A DNA stretch of 33,793 nt from positions 1 through 33,793 of the forward strand of contig JAPHRD010000051.1 in NCBI GenBank assembly GCA_026196225.1, given 5' to 3'. This DNA comes from Motiliproteus sp. (GTDB taxonomy: Bacteria; Pseudomonadota; Gammaproteobacteria; Pseudomonadales; Balneatricaceae). Shown in pieces: positions 7,282 to 15,729 of the stretch (positions are counted from its first letter, which is position 1; every line of letters begins with the position of its first letter). The position numbers and the translations under genes were made by a program. The notes under the pieces were generated by a model. It had not been told where the DNA came from. It was given only the letters and a program-made list of their open reading frames with translations, and did no database searches.

Positions 7282-9198
7282 ATGACACTTTATCGACAGA
7301 TTCTGATCATGATACTGCTGTTTTTCAGTGTGCTACTTGGGGTGGTTTATACCATTGAGTTCAATTCAACCCGCGGCTATTTGACCCGGCAACTTCAATC
7401 GGACGTGCAGAATACTGTCACTACTCTGGGGTTGTCTTTGGTCCCCCACCTGAAATCTGGAGACCGCGTCGCTGTTGAATCAGTGGTCAATGCCGTTTTT
7501 GACGGTGGTTATTATCAACAAATCGATGTGGAGTTGGTGGCGACTGATGAAACAGTTAGCCGCATCCAAGATGGGCCAATCGAAGGGGTGCCGCGCTGGT
7601 TTATCGATCTTAATTTGTTCTCGCCGGTGATGGACCAGCAGGTACTGACCAGTGGTTGGTTGCAGCTGGGAGAGCTAAAGGTGGTAGGGCATCCGGGCTA
7701 TGCCAATTTACAGTTCTGGCAGCTTATGTCCCAAATGTTAATGTGGTTTGTAGTGGCGTTCTTTGCGCTTTGGTTGTTGTTAATTGTTGGTTTGAAACAG
7801 CTGCTCAAGCCCCTGAGACAGCTGCAGGAACGCAGTCGAGAGATAGAAAATCAACAATTTGGAAATCCCTTGCCGCAGCCGCGGATTGCGGAATTACGCG
7901 GAGTGGTTGGCGCGTTCAACCATATGTCTGAGTGCCTCCAGGCAGTGTTCAAGAAACAGGCAGAAGAGACCGAAGAGCTGCGAAAGCAGGCTTTTCAGGA
8001 TGAGCTGACAGGGCTGGGTAATCGCGCCTTTTTTGATGCGCAGATGGACCAGTGGCTTTCTGAACCGGGTCATGGGGCCGTGGTGTTGATGGCTGTACCT
8101 TCCTTGGAACAGGTCTATCAAGAGGAAGGTTATCAAGCCCGGGATGATCTTTTGTGTGGTTTGCAAAGTGTATTCAGCGAGCAGCTACAGCGTATTCCAG
8201 GAGCGATTCTGGCCCGCGTGTCTGTAAAAGAGTTCGCCGCCATCTTACCCGGTCAGGATCTGGAACAGATTGAACAGATGGCGAAACAGATATTGGCTAG
8301 ATCGGCAGATGCCGTTGTTAACCCTTTTGTTTCCGGTAGTCAGATCTGTGTTCTCGGTGCGGTGATAAGACAGTCGGATTCAACGCCATCGCAACTGCTA
8401 TCCCAAGCCGATTTAGCTTTGCAGCAAGCGGGCCGGGATCCGGTAAAAGCATACTGCATTCACCGGCCGGATCAGCGTCAAATGATTTTGGGGCGTGAAG
8501 GTTGGAAGCAGCTTACGCTTCAAGCCATGGACCAAAATTGGATAAGCTTCCAATTGCAACAGGTGCCGTCGGTTAGTGATCAGCAACCCCGCTATCACGA
8601 ACTGTTTTCTGTTATTGAAAAAGACGACGTTTGCTATTCCGCCGGTCAATTTATGCCCTTTGTCGAGCAATTTGGCTTGGGCGCGCGCTTTGACCAATAC
8701 GTGCTTGAACAGTTGAGTAGCCTGAGCATTTCTGCCGACATTCCCACCATGATCAATTTAAGTGGCGATAGTATCGTTGATGCTGATTTTATCGCCTGGC
8801 TAAAGAGCTATCTCTCTGATGCTAAAGAGAATGGGATGGCTTTGGTTGTTGAGATACCGGAAGATGCTGCAATCGCCCATGGTAGTGCGGTTGCTGAATT
8901 GTTCGCGTTTTGCCGTAATCTCGGTATTCAATGTGGTATCGATCGTTTTGGTCACTACTTCGATAAGCTTAGCGAAATCGCGCTGCTGCAACCCAGTTAT
9001 CTGAAGATGGACGTATCTTATCTGATGGGAGATCAGGTGGATCCGGCATTCATCAGCTCATTGGCAACGCTTTCTGAGTTACAGAAGATCGATATCATCG
9101 CCAGTCGGGTGGAAACCGAAGAGCAGTTAGAAGCACTGCAGACGTTACCGGTTGTCGCCTATCAGGGCTATCTGAAGCCGCCAACTGACCTGAAATAG
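7282..9198 (+). CDS. lapD: LapD-type inner membrane c-di-GMP receptor with degenerate GGDEF and EAL domains
   Basis: Inside-out signalling receptor: when cytoplasmic c-di-GMP is bound, the periplasmic domain sequesters LapG and protects the adhesin. An N-terminal membrane helix is followed by a LapD/MoxY-type periplasmic domain (FDGGYYQQIDVEL), a second helix, and a HAMP linker starting LKPLRQLQERS. The GGDEF domain begins with DELTGLGNR, but its signature reads RVSVKEF instead of RxGGDEF. In the EAL domain the EALLR position reads HELFSV. Both enzymatic signatures are therefore lost, as in known LapD. I chose the ATG at 7282 because LapD proteins begin MSLxxQ (here MTLYRQ) and GAG-rich sequence precedes it. 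An in-frame ATG at 7264 would add six residues. Confidence 0.88.
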   Translation: MTLYRQILIMILLFFSVLLGVVYTIEFNSTRGYLTRQLQSDVQNTVTTLGLSLVPHLKSGDRVAVESVVNAVFDGGYYQQIDVELVATDETVSRIQDGPIEGVPRWFIDLNLFSPVMDQQVLTSGWLQLGELKVVGHPGYANLQFWQLMSQMLMWFVVAFFALWLLLIVGLKQLLKPLRQLQERSREIENQQFGNPLPQPRIAELRGVVGAFNHMSECLQAVFKKQAEETEELRKQAFQDELTGLGNRAFFDAQMDQWLSEPGHGAVVLMAVPSLEQVYQEEGYQARDDLLCGLQSVFSEQLQRIPGAILARVSVKEFAAILPGQDLEQIEQMAKQILARSADAVVNPFVSGSQICVLGAVIRQSDSTPSQLLSQADLALQQAGRDPVKAYCIHRPDQRQMILGREGWKQLTLQAMDQNWISFQLQQVPSVSDQQPRYHELFSVIEKDDVCYSAGQFMPFVEQFGLGARFDQYVLEQLSSLSISADIPTMINLSGDSIVDADFIAWLKSYLSDAKENGMALVVEIPEDAAIAHGSAVAELFAFCRNLGIQCGIDRFGHYFDKLSEIALLQPSYLKMDVSYLMGDQVDPAFISSLATLSELQKIDIIASRVETEEQLEALQTLPVVAYQGYLKPPTDLK

Positions 9199-9215
9199 CA
9201 ATCTGTAACCCGTTA

Positions 9216-9252
9216 AAAGCAATCGGCTAAGGTTAAGTGGCCGATTGTTTCT
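9216..9252 (+). terminator. Probable terminator after lapD
   Basis: Perfect 8-bp stem CAATCGGC (9220-9227) with GCCGATTG (9240-9247), 12-base loop, followed by TTTCTCC. It closes the lap gene cluster. The T-run is short. Confidence 0.6.
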
Positions 9253-9296
9253 CCAGTTTCTGTGAATCGACGTTCCCACCCAACCGTTATCGGGGC

Positions 9297-9302
9297 TATA
9301 AT
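9297..9302 (+). promoter_or_regulatory. Candidate -10 element for glnS
   Basis: A perfect TATAAT, preceded by GGGGC, lies 72 bases before the glnS ATG and after the lapD terminator. No convincing -35 hexamer is seen at 16-18 bases upstream, so only the -10 is proposed. Confidence 0.35.
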
Positions 9303-9374
9303 GCTCCGTTCCCAAGGGCGCGGGTACGCTAGTGCCGGTCGCCATCGAGATAAGTCAATCAACAAGTAGACGGT

Positions 9375-11075
9375 ATGAGCAACCAAGAATCATCCGCGCC
9401 ATTAAAAGCGTCCAATTTTATTTCTCAAATCATTAAAGATGATTTAGACAGCGGTAAACATCCAAGCATCGTCACCCGTTTCCCGCCGGAGCCCAATGGC
9501 TACCTTCACGTCGGTCACGCCAAGTCTATCTGTGTCAATTTTGGCCTGGCTGAAGAGTTTGGCGGTCAGTGCAACCTGCGCTTCGACGATACCAACCCCT
9601 CCAAAGAGGAGCAGGAGTACGTCGATGCTATCAAAGAGGATGTGCAATGGCTCGGCTTTAACTGGTCCGGCGATGTCCGTTACGCCTCCGACTACTTTGA
9701 CCAATTTTACGCCTGGGCTCAGCATTTGGTTCGCGAAGGCAACGCCTACGTTTGCGACTTGAGTGCAGAAGAAGCCAGCGAATACCGTGGTTGGGCTACC
9801 GAGCCCGGTAAGGATAGTCCTTACCGCAATCGTCCGGTGGATGAGAGCCTGGAACTGCTGCAAGGTATGAAGCAGGGCGAGTTTGAGGAAGGTTCACGGG
9901 TACTGCGTGCCAAGATCGATATGACCTCACCCAATATGAATCTGCGCGATCCGATTCTTTACCGTATTCGCAAGCAGAGCCACCACCAGACCGGCGATAA
10001 GTGGTGCATCTACCCAAGCTATGATTTTGCCCATGGCCAAGAGGATGCGATCGAAGGCGTTACCCACTCTATCTGTACTCTGGAATTTGCCGATCACCGT
10101 CCCCTGTACGAATGGTTTCTCCAGAACTTGCCTGTTCCCAGTGCGCCCAATCAGTATGAATTTGGCCGCCTGAACCTCAACTACACGGTTACCAGTAAGC
10201 GAAAGCTCAAGCAGCTGGTGGATGACAAGGTTGTAGAGGGCTGGGATGACCCACGTATGCCCACCATTTCTGGAATGCGTCGTCGTGGTTTCAGCGCACA
10301 AGCGATCCGCAATTTCTGTAATGGTCTGCCGGTGTCGAAGTCTGACGGTGTGGTGGATATTGCCCAACTGGAATTCTCCATCCGTGATGATCTGGATAAG
10401 AATGCTCCTCGCGCCATGTGTGTGCTGAATCCAGTCAAACTGGTCATCACCAATTTTGATGAGCATGTGGATGGCGGACGTCAGTTAGTTATTGCGCCGG
10501 CTCATCCCAAGAAAGACATGGGTGAACGGCAGTTGCCTTTTACCCCCGAGCTTTATATCGACCGCGCCGACTTTAGCGAAGACACCACTCTGTCTCGTAA
10601 GAAATTCAAGCGACTGGTGCTGGGCGAATACGTCCGTCTACGAAGCGCCTATGTAATCCGTGCTGAAGAAGCTATCAAGGATGATGAGGGTAATTTGGTA
10701 GAGATTCGCGCCACCTTGGTTCCTGGAACTGTAGGGGAAAATCCTCCAGAAGGGATGAAGCCCCGCGGCGTTATCCATTGGGTATCTGCCAGTGAAGGTA
10801 AACCGGCCACCGTGCGCATCTACGATCGTTTGTTCAACCATGAAGCGCCGGACAAAGGTGAATCAGACTTTATGCAGTATCTGAATCCCGAGTCCCTTCA
10901 GGTGCTGGAAAACTGCTGGGTAGAGCCAGGGCTGGCAGATATTGAGCCGGAGAGCTGCTTCCAGTTTGAGCGTGAAGGTTACTTTGCTGCTGACCGCAAA
11001 GAGTTCAGCAAAGAAAATCTGGTATTCAATAAGGCTATTGGCCTCAGAGATACCTGGAGTAAGGGCGGAAAGTAG
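9375..11075 (+). CDS. glnS: Glutaminyl-tRNA synthetase
   Basis: Class I aminoacyl-tRNA synthetase charging tRNA-Gln in the cytoplasm. The HIGH motif reads HVGH at residues 45-48 inside PPEPNGYLHVGHAKS. The KMSKS equivalent is TSKRKL at about residue 273. The GlnRS-specific LRFDDTNP and the C-terminal anticodon-binding beta-barrel domain (from about residue 345, VKLVITNF) are present. These features, and the short PPEPNG N-terminus, distinguish GlnRS from GluRS. 566 residues, slightly longer than the E. coli enzyme. cysS follows after 54 bases in the same direction, an arrangement also found in Pseudomonas. Confidence 0.97.
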   Translation: MSNQESSAPLKASNFISQIIKDDLDSGKHPSIVTRFPPEPNGYLHVGHAKSICVNFGLAEEFGGQCNLRFDDTNPSKEEQEYVDAIKEDVQWLGFNWSGDVRYASDYFDQFYAWAQHLVREGNAYVCDLSAEEASEYRGWATEPGKDSPYRNRPVDESLELLQGMKQGEFEEGSRVLRAKIDMTSPNMNLRDPILYRIRKQSHHQTGDKWCIYPSYDFAHGQEDAIEGVTHSICTLEFADHRPLYEWFLQNLPVPSAPNQYEFGRLNLNYTVTSKRKLKQLVDDKVVEGWDDPRMPTISGMRRRGFSAQAIRNFCNGLPVSKSDGVVDIAQLEFSIRDDLDKNAPRAMCVLNPVKLVITNFDEHVDGGRQLVIAPAHPKKDMGERQLPFTPELYIDRADFSEDTTLSRKKFKRLVLGEYVRLRSAYVIRAEEAIKDDEGNLVEIRATLVPGTVGENPPEGMKPRGVIHWVSASEGKPATVRIYDRLFNHEAPDKGESDFMQYLNPESLQVLENCWVEPGLADIEPESCFQFEREGYFAADRKEFSKENLVFNKAIGLRDTWSKGGK

Positions 11076-11129
11076 TTTTCCGTTTCCCATCATTTTTGGG
11101 CAATCACTAACTTCCATTAGAAGAGCGAC

Positions 11130-12515
11130 ATGAGTCTACAGATCTATAACACTCTGACCCGTCAGAAAGAAACCTTTCAGCCTATCGAACCCGGAAAAAT
11201 CCGTATGTATGTGTGCGGAATGACAGTCTATGACTACTGTCACCTGGGGCATGCGCGGGTTATGGTGGCGTTTGATGTGATTACCCGCTACATGCGGTCG
11301 GCGGGCTACGATGTGGACTATGTGCGTAACATTACCGATGTGGATGACAAGATCATCAATCGAGCGAACGAAAACAACGAGAGTTGCGATGATCTAACCG
11401 AGCGTTTTATTACCGCCATGCACGAGGACGAGGCGCGCTTGTGGGTTCTACCCCCCAGTCAGCAACCCCGTGTCACCACTCATATGGACAAGATTATTGA
11501 GATGGTGGAAACCCTGATCGCCAAGGACTTTGCTTATGTGGCGGACAATGGTGATATCTATTATCGGGTCTCCAAGTTTGAAAACTATGGCCATCTCACC
11601 AATCGCAAGCTGGATGAGATGCAGGCGGGTGCCCGGGTAGAGGTTAACGATAGCAAAGAGCATCCCTTCGACTTTGTACTTTGGAAAGCAGCCAAAGAGG
11701 GTGAGGTTAGCTGGCCGTCTCCTTGGGGGGCAGGGCGTCCGGGTTGGCATATCGAATGCTCGGCGATGACAAAGTGCTGCCTGGGTGAAACCTTCGATAT
11801 TCACGGTGGCGGTCCTGATCTACCGTTCCCACATCACGAGAACGAAATTGCCCAGTCGGAAGCTGCCAACGGTAAAAAATATGTAAACACCTGGATGCAT
11901 GCCGGTGCGGTGCGGGTTAACAAAGAGAAGATGTCCAAATCTCTGGGTAACTTCTTTACCATCCGTGAGATTCTTGAGAAGTACGACGCCGAAGTGGTGC
12001 GCTACTTCCTCACCGCTGGCCACTATCGCAGTCAGATCGATTATTCAGAAGCCAGCCTCAAGGAAGCTAAGGGCGCGCTGGATCGTTTCTATCACGCCTT
12101 ACGCGGCTTACCGGATGTGGAAGAGGGTGATTTGGAGAACGATTTCGACGCTCGATTCCAGGCGGCGATGAACGATGACTTTAACACTGCTGGTGCAATT
12201 TCGATATTGTTTGAGCTGGTGCGGGAAATGAACCGGGTCGCCAAAGAATCCCAGCAAGAAGCGGGACGCTTGGCTTCTCAGCTGAAGCGGATGGCTGGCG
12301 TTTTGGGGCTATTACAACAGGATCCTGAAAGCTATTTACAAGGTGAGCAGACTGATGGCCTTGCTGCCGAGCAGATCGAAGCCTTGATTGATAAGCGTGC
12401 TGCCGCCAAAAAAGCCCGTGATTTTGCAGAGGCGGATCGTATTCGCGATGAGCTGAAAGAGCAGGGGGTTATTCTGGACGATAGTCGTGAAGGGACCACC
12501 TGGAGGATGGGCTAG
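11130..12515 (+). CDS. cysS: Cysteinyl-tRNA synthetase
   Basis: Class I synthetase charging tRNA-Cys. The catalytic zinc and HIGH region reads MYVCGMTVYDYCHLGHARV, with Cys29 as first zinc ligand and HLGH as the HIGH motif. Further zinc ligands lie in GWHIECSAM and the PHHENEIAQSE region, and the loop KMSKSLGN is perfect. The C-terminal helical domain ends in a RIRDELKEQGVILDDSREGTTWR stretch typical of the family. 461 residues, the normal length. Likely co-transcribed with glnS. Confidence 0.97.
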   Translation: MSLQIYNTLTRQKETFQPIEPGKIRMYVCGMTVYDYCHLGHARVMVAFDVITRYMRSAGYDVDYVRNITDVDDKIINRANENNESCDDLTERFITAMHEDEARLWVLPPSQQPRVTTHMDKIIEMVETLIAKDFAYVADNGDIYYRVSKFENYGHLTNRKLDEMQAGARVEVNDSKEHPFDFVLWKAAKEGEVSWPSPWGAGRPGWHIECSAMTKCCLGETFDIHGGGPDLPFPHHENEIAQSEAANGKKYVNTWMHAGAVRVNKEKMSKSLGNFFTIREILEKYDAEVVRYFLTAGHYRSQIDYSEASLKEAKGALDRFYHALRGLPDVEEGDLENDFDARFQAAMNDDFNTAGAISILFELVREMNRVAKESQQEAGRLASQLKRMAGVLGLLQQDPESYLQGEQTDGLAAEQIEALIDKRAAAKKARDFAEADRIRDELKEQGVILDDSREGTTWRMG

Positions 12516-12613
12516 ATAACTTTGTTTCAATCGATTTAAGCAGTTTTTCCTGGTACTTATTTGTAAGTTTTCGTATTTAAAATCAGCAGTCTCACGAGAA
12601 CATAGACCTTAGT

Positions 12614-13747
12614 GTGAAAGAATATCAGAAGTCGGAATTAGCAGTTATTTCCTTGATGAATACTCCCAGTGGGAGGTTTGCGTGGTGGGATGACTTTCCT
12701 GCGCAAATAAGCGAAAAATTGTCAGCTCGCCAGATCGACCACATATTGTTCTATGCAAGCTTTACTAATCACACTAGATATAAAGAGCATGAGCGACGCG
12801 TTGCGACAGATGAAAATCTGAATAGCCTAACTTGGTTGATTAAGAATCTTGTCCCTCTTTGTAGAAAATACAGAAAAGTGATTATTAATACGCACTCACA
12901 TTATCCTCCATTGAAGTTATGGATGATTGTTTGGTTGATGAGCAATTGTGAATGGCATATTACGGAGCATCGGTTAGGAGATTCGACGCCATCACGGATC
13001 AAGCGATGTATCAAATTACTCTTGAGAAGAGTAGGGGTGCTACCAAAACACGTAATATGCGTATCCGATTCTGTAAAAGAAAGAAATGCGGATATCTATG
13101 GTGATTGGAATCTACATACCATTCACAATGGGATTCGCCTTGATGTATACAAGCGCCCCAACAGGGAAGTGTATAAGGGCGATAGGACGATGAAGGGACT
13201 ATTTGTTGGTCGTGTTCATGAAAGCAAGGGTGTTTACCAGATTCTTGAAGCTTACCGTATTCTTCGTAACCAGAAAGTAGATGTTTCTTTAACGGTAGTT
13301 GGTGATGGTACGGATCTAGATGGCCTTAAGGATTATTGTGAAAAGTATGATTTGGGAGAGTTAGTTGAGTTTGCAGGCTATCAGTCAAATACGCGGCCAT
13401 TTTATGAAAGTCATGATTTTGTCTTGATGCCTTCGATTGTAAAAGAGGCGTTTTCTCTGGTTGCGATTGAGTCAAAAGCAATGGGGCTGCCAGTTATTTA
13501 CGCCGATACAGGGGGGGTGGCTGAGTTGTTTGGTCGGTGTGAATCAGGATTGAGGTTGGACAGTCTTACAGCTGAGGCTATTGCTGAGAAAGTAGGTCTA
13601 ATTCGAAATGATGTAAATTTGTATCAGCATTTGGTGGATCGAACAGAACGGGAGATGCATCTATTGAGTATTGATTCAATGACAGACAACTACGTGAAAT
13701 ATTATGTCAAAGCTTTAGGGGCTGAGGCAGGAGTGGTTGAAGATTGA
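12614..13747 (+). CDS. Glycosyltransferase, GT4-like (GT-B fold), orphan
   Basis: Predicted retaining glycosyltransferase of the GT4 type that would move a sugar from a nucleotide donor to a cell-surface glycan or lipid; donor and acceptor are unknown. The C-terminal half is clear: LFVGRVHESKGV (about residue 197), a VVGDGTDLDGL nucleotide-binding stretch, and the E-x7-E motif in KEAFSLVAIESKAMGLPVIYADTGG. The N-terminal half (residues 1-180) is less conserved but has ITEHR and a CVSDSVK stretch typical of the first Rossmann domain. No membrane segment or signal peptide. It starts with GTG and has no clear ribosome binding site. The gene is distinctly AT-rich (19 G/C in the 60 bases 12841-12900, against 32 of 60 at 12001-12060 in cysS). 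It sits alone between cysS and folD, which suggests recent acquisition. Confidence 0.82.
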   Translation: MKEYQKSELAVISLMNTPSGRFAWWDDFPAQISEKLSARQIDHILFYASFTNHTRYKEHERRVATDENLNSLTWLIKNLVPLCRKYRKVIINTHSHYPPLKLWMIVWLMSNCEWHITEHRLGDSTPSRIKRCIKLLLRRVGVLPKHVICVSDSVKERNADIYGDWNLHTIHNGIRLDVYKRPNREVYKGDRTMKGLFVGRVHESKGVYQILEAYRILRNQKVDVSLTVVGDGTDLDGLKDYCEKYDLGELVEFAGYQSNTRPFYESHDFVLMPSIVKEAFSLVAIESKAMGLPVIYADTGGVAELFGRCESGLRLDSLTAEAIAEKVGLIRNDVNLYQHLVDRTEREMHLLSIDSMTDNYVKYYVKALGAEAGVVED

Positions 13748-13753
13748 AATTCA

Positions 13754-13797
13754 TGCGCTATTCCTTGGCTGAGAAGTAAAGAATAGCGCAATGCTTT
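13754..13797. terminator. Bidirectional terminator between the glycosyltransferase and folD
   Basis: Stem TGCGCTATTC (13754-13763) with GAATAGCGCA (13781-13790), perfect over 10 bp, with a T-containing tail on the plus side and A-rich sequence before it. It lies between two convergent genes and can serve both. Confidence 0.65.
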
Positions 13798-13819
13798 TGG
13801 TAGATGTTCGGTGGTTAGC

Positions 13820-14677
13820 TTAATCCCGATGTAGTTCGTTTGCTGCGTACAAAGTATTTTCCATTAAAGTGGCCACGGTCATAGGGCCAACACCACCAGG
13901 AACCGGGGTGATCCAAGAAGCACGCTCGGCCGCTACATCGTATTCGACGTCACCAACCAGCTTACCGTTTTCCAGGCGATTGATGCCTACATCGATAACG
14001 ATGGCACCCTCTTTAATCCATTCGCCTTTAACTAGACCGGGAATACCCACACCAACCACTACAATATCAGCGCGACTAACTTTATCAGCAAGATTTTGAG
14101 TGAATCGGTGGGTGGTGGTCACAGTAACGCCAGCCAGCAGTAGCTCGAGGCTCATGGGGCGGCCGACAATGTTGGATGCGCCAACCATGATGGCATCTTT
14201 TCCTCGTAAGGGTACGCCGGTGGATTCCAGCAGGGTGATCACGCCTTTGGGTGTGCAGGGGCGAAGCACGGGCATCCGTTGAGCCAGTTTGCCAAGATTG
14301 AAAGGGTGGAATCCGTCCACGTCTTTGTCAGGGCGGATGCGCTCAAGAATAAGGTTCGCGTCCAGATGGTCCGGCAGTGGTAGCTGAACCAGAATGCCGT
14401 CGATGTGAGCCGCTTTGTTGAGTTCGTCCACCAATTCCAGCAGTTTTTCCTGGGAGGTATCAACAGGCAAGTCGTAGGCGGTCGATTCGATGCCTACTTC
14501 TTTACAGGCCCGGCGTTTGTGGTTGACGTAAACTTCGGAGGCAGGGTCGTTGCCAATCAACACTACAGCCAACCCTGGTGCGCGTAGGCCCTGTTCGAGG
14601 CGGTATTCGATTCCCGATTTAACCTTTTCACGAACCTGTTTAGCGATCTGTTTACCGTCAATAATATTTGCGCTCAT
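13820..14677 (-). CDS. folD: Bifunctional methylenetetrahydrofolate dehydrogenase / methenyltetrahydrofolate cyclohydrolase
   Basis: Cytoplasmic enzyme of one-carbon metabolism: oxidises 5,10-methylene-THF with NADP and hydrolyses the methenyl product to 10-formyl-THF. The conserved Tyr50 and Lys54 ([17 protein letters not shown]) match the E. coli catalytic residues. Also visible are [22 protein letters not shown], the NADP-binding [11 protein letters not shown] and the C-terminal [18 protein letters not shown]. 285 residues, the normal length. It is transcribed against its neighbours. A cluster of GTGCGAA boxes lies 43-89 bases upstream of its start and may control it. Confidence 0.96.
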   Translation of the reverse strand: MSANIIDGKQIAKQVREKVKSGIEYRLEQGLRAPGLAVVLIGNDPASEVYVNHKRRACKEVGIESTAYDLPVDTSQEKLLELVDELNKAAHIDGILVQLPLPDHLDANLILERIRPDKDVDGFHPFNLGKLAQRMPVLRPCTPKGVITLLESTGVPLRGKDAIMVGASNIVGRPMSLELLLAGVTVTTTHRFTQNLADKVSRADIVVVGVGIPGLVKGEWIKEGAIVIDVGINRLENGKLVGDVEYDVAAERASWITPVPGGVGPMTVATLMENTLYAANELHRD

Positions 14678-14719
14678 CGGATGACTGCCCGTTACTCCAA
14701 ATGCTGTAGTTGTTGTTAA

Positions 14720-14766
14720 GTGCGAAAATAAATTCGCCCAGTGCGAAAGATCGGCAATTTTCGCAC
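14720..14766. repeat. GTGCGAA box cluster upstream of folD (putative operator)
   Basis: Direct copies GTGCGAAAAT (14720-14729) and GTGCGAAAGA (14741-14750) are exactly 21 bases apart. An inverted perfect copy ATTTTCGCAC lies at 14757-14766, and a near-inverted TTCGCCC at 14733-14739. The set forms two dyads, one imperfect with a 6-base gap and one perfect with a 12-base gap. It lies 43-89 bases before the folD start codon. A further TTCGCAC sits at 14894-14900 next to the tRNA promoter. The binding protein is unknown. Confidence 0.5.
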
Positions 14767-14865
14767 GGATCAGCTTCTAGGCAAAGAGACGCAGGTGGAA
14801 TTGTTGTCGGATTGGCTATGGTTTTGTAATGTTGAATTTAGCGTGAAAAAGGCAGTCAAAAGGTG

Positions 14866-14894
14866 TTGACCTGGTTTTGAGGCAGCTGTAATAT
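14866..14894 (+). promoter_or_regulatory. Sigma-70 promoter of the Pro-Arg-His-Leu-His tRNA operon
   Basis: TTGACC (14866-14871), a 17-base spacer, and TAATAT (14889-14894). Transcription would start near 14901, about 50 bases before the first tRNA. The TTCGCAC overlapping the discriminator matches the boxes upstream of folD. Confidence 0.7.
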
Positions 14895-14950
14895 TCGCAC
14901 CTCCTTTGATGTGACAGCTGCTTAACAGCTTGTGTATCAAACGGAAATGT

Positions 14951-15027
14951 CGGGGTATAGCGCAGTCTGGTAGCGCGCCTGCTTTGGGAGCAGGATGTCG
15001 GGAGTTCGAATCTCTCTACCCCGACCA
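14951..15027 (+). tRNA. tRNA-Pro (anticodon TGG)
   Basis: 77-nt cloverleaf with encoded CCA. Acceptor CGGGGTA pairs with TACCCCG, the anticodon stem CCTGC/GCAGG encloses TGG at 14985-14987, and the T-loop is TTCGAAT. First gene of a five-tRNA operon. Confidence 0.96.
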
Positions 15028-15067
15028 ATCAAATGCTTGTATGGTATTTGGTAGCAGGATTGTTCGT

Positions 15068-15144
15068 GCGCCCTTAGCTCAGCTGGATAGAGCAACGGCC
15101 TTCTAAGCCGTAGGTCACAGGTTCGAATCCTGTAGGGCGTGCCA
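15068..15144 (+). tRNA. tRNA-Arg (anticodon TCT)
   Basis: 77 nt with encoded CCA. Acceptor GCGCCCT pairs with AGGGCGT (one G-T end pair), and stem ACGGC/GCCGT encloses TCT at 15102-15104. It reads AGA/AGG codons. Confidence 0.96.
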
Positions 15145-15200
15145 TTTGGCACAGCCTGATCTACCTGATAAAACCTTCAAGTAGATGATGATTGTTGATG

Positions 15201-15276
15201 GTGGGCGTAGCTCAGTTGGTAGAGCTCCGGATTGTGATTCCGGCGGTCGTGGGTTCAAGCCCCATCGTCCACCCCA
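15201..15276 (+). tRNA. tRNA-His (anticodon GTG), copy 1
   Basis: 76 nt with encoded CCA. Acceptor GTGGGCG pairs with CGTCCAC, and stem CCGGA/TCCGG encloses GTG at 15234-15236. A G at 15200 and the discriminator C allow the extra G-1:C73 pair required for histidine. Identical over its whole length to the copy at 15425. Confidence 0.96.
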
Positions 15277-15311
15277 TCAACCAAAGCACTTTAGGGTGCT
15301 AAGTCTTACAT

Positions 15312-15396
<85 letters not shown>

Positions 15397-15424
15397 TGTA
15401 AAGGCTTTCTCTTGTTACGTCGTG

Positions 15425-15500
15425 GTGGGCGTAGCTCAGTTGGTAGAGCTCCGGATTGTGATTCCGGCGGTCGTGGGTTCAAGCCCCATCGTCCACCCCA
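15425..15500 (+). tRNA. tRNA-His (anticodon GTG), copy 2
   Basis: Exact 76-nt duplicate of the tRNA at 15201, with anticodon GTG at 15458-15460. The flanks differ, so the identity is confined to the gene. Last tRNA of the operon. No clear terminator is seen between it and tig. Confidence 0.96.
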
Positions 15501-15675
15501 TTTCCCCTCTTTAGTAATTTTCATCATCAAAGTGTTACTGGAAGGTGACGGTTTGCTTGACTCCGTTGGTCTGTTATCCGAAAATCTCGCTTTTGTTTTG
15601 GACCGGTGGGCCGGGTCGATTGTTAGCGCGTTTCGGGTCCGTTATTTCCAGCAAACCAAATTTAACGTGGCACAG

Positions 15676-15684
15676 TGATATAAC
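15676..15684 (+). promoter_or_regulatory. Candidate extended -10 promoter of tig
   Basis: TGATATAAC fits the extended -10 pattern TGN-TATAAT with one mismatch, 46 bases before the tig ATG. No good -35 is seen at the right distance. A second weak candidate is TTGACT (15557-15562) with GAAAAT 17 bases on. The 15501-15729 gap holds nothing else I recognise. Confidence 0.4.
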
Positions 15685-15729
15685 TGGGCCGAATTAAGCT
15701 TTAGCAAACATTCTTTGTGAGGAATATTC

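Noticed and set aside
7282-9198. LapD-like protein as an active diguanylate cyclase or phosphodiesterase
   Set aside because: The GGDEF signature reads RVSVKEF and the EAL position reads HELFSV, so neither active site is intact.
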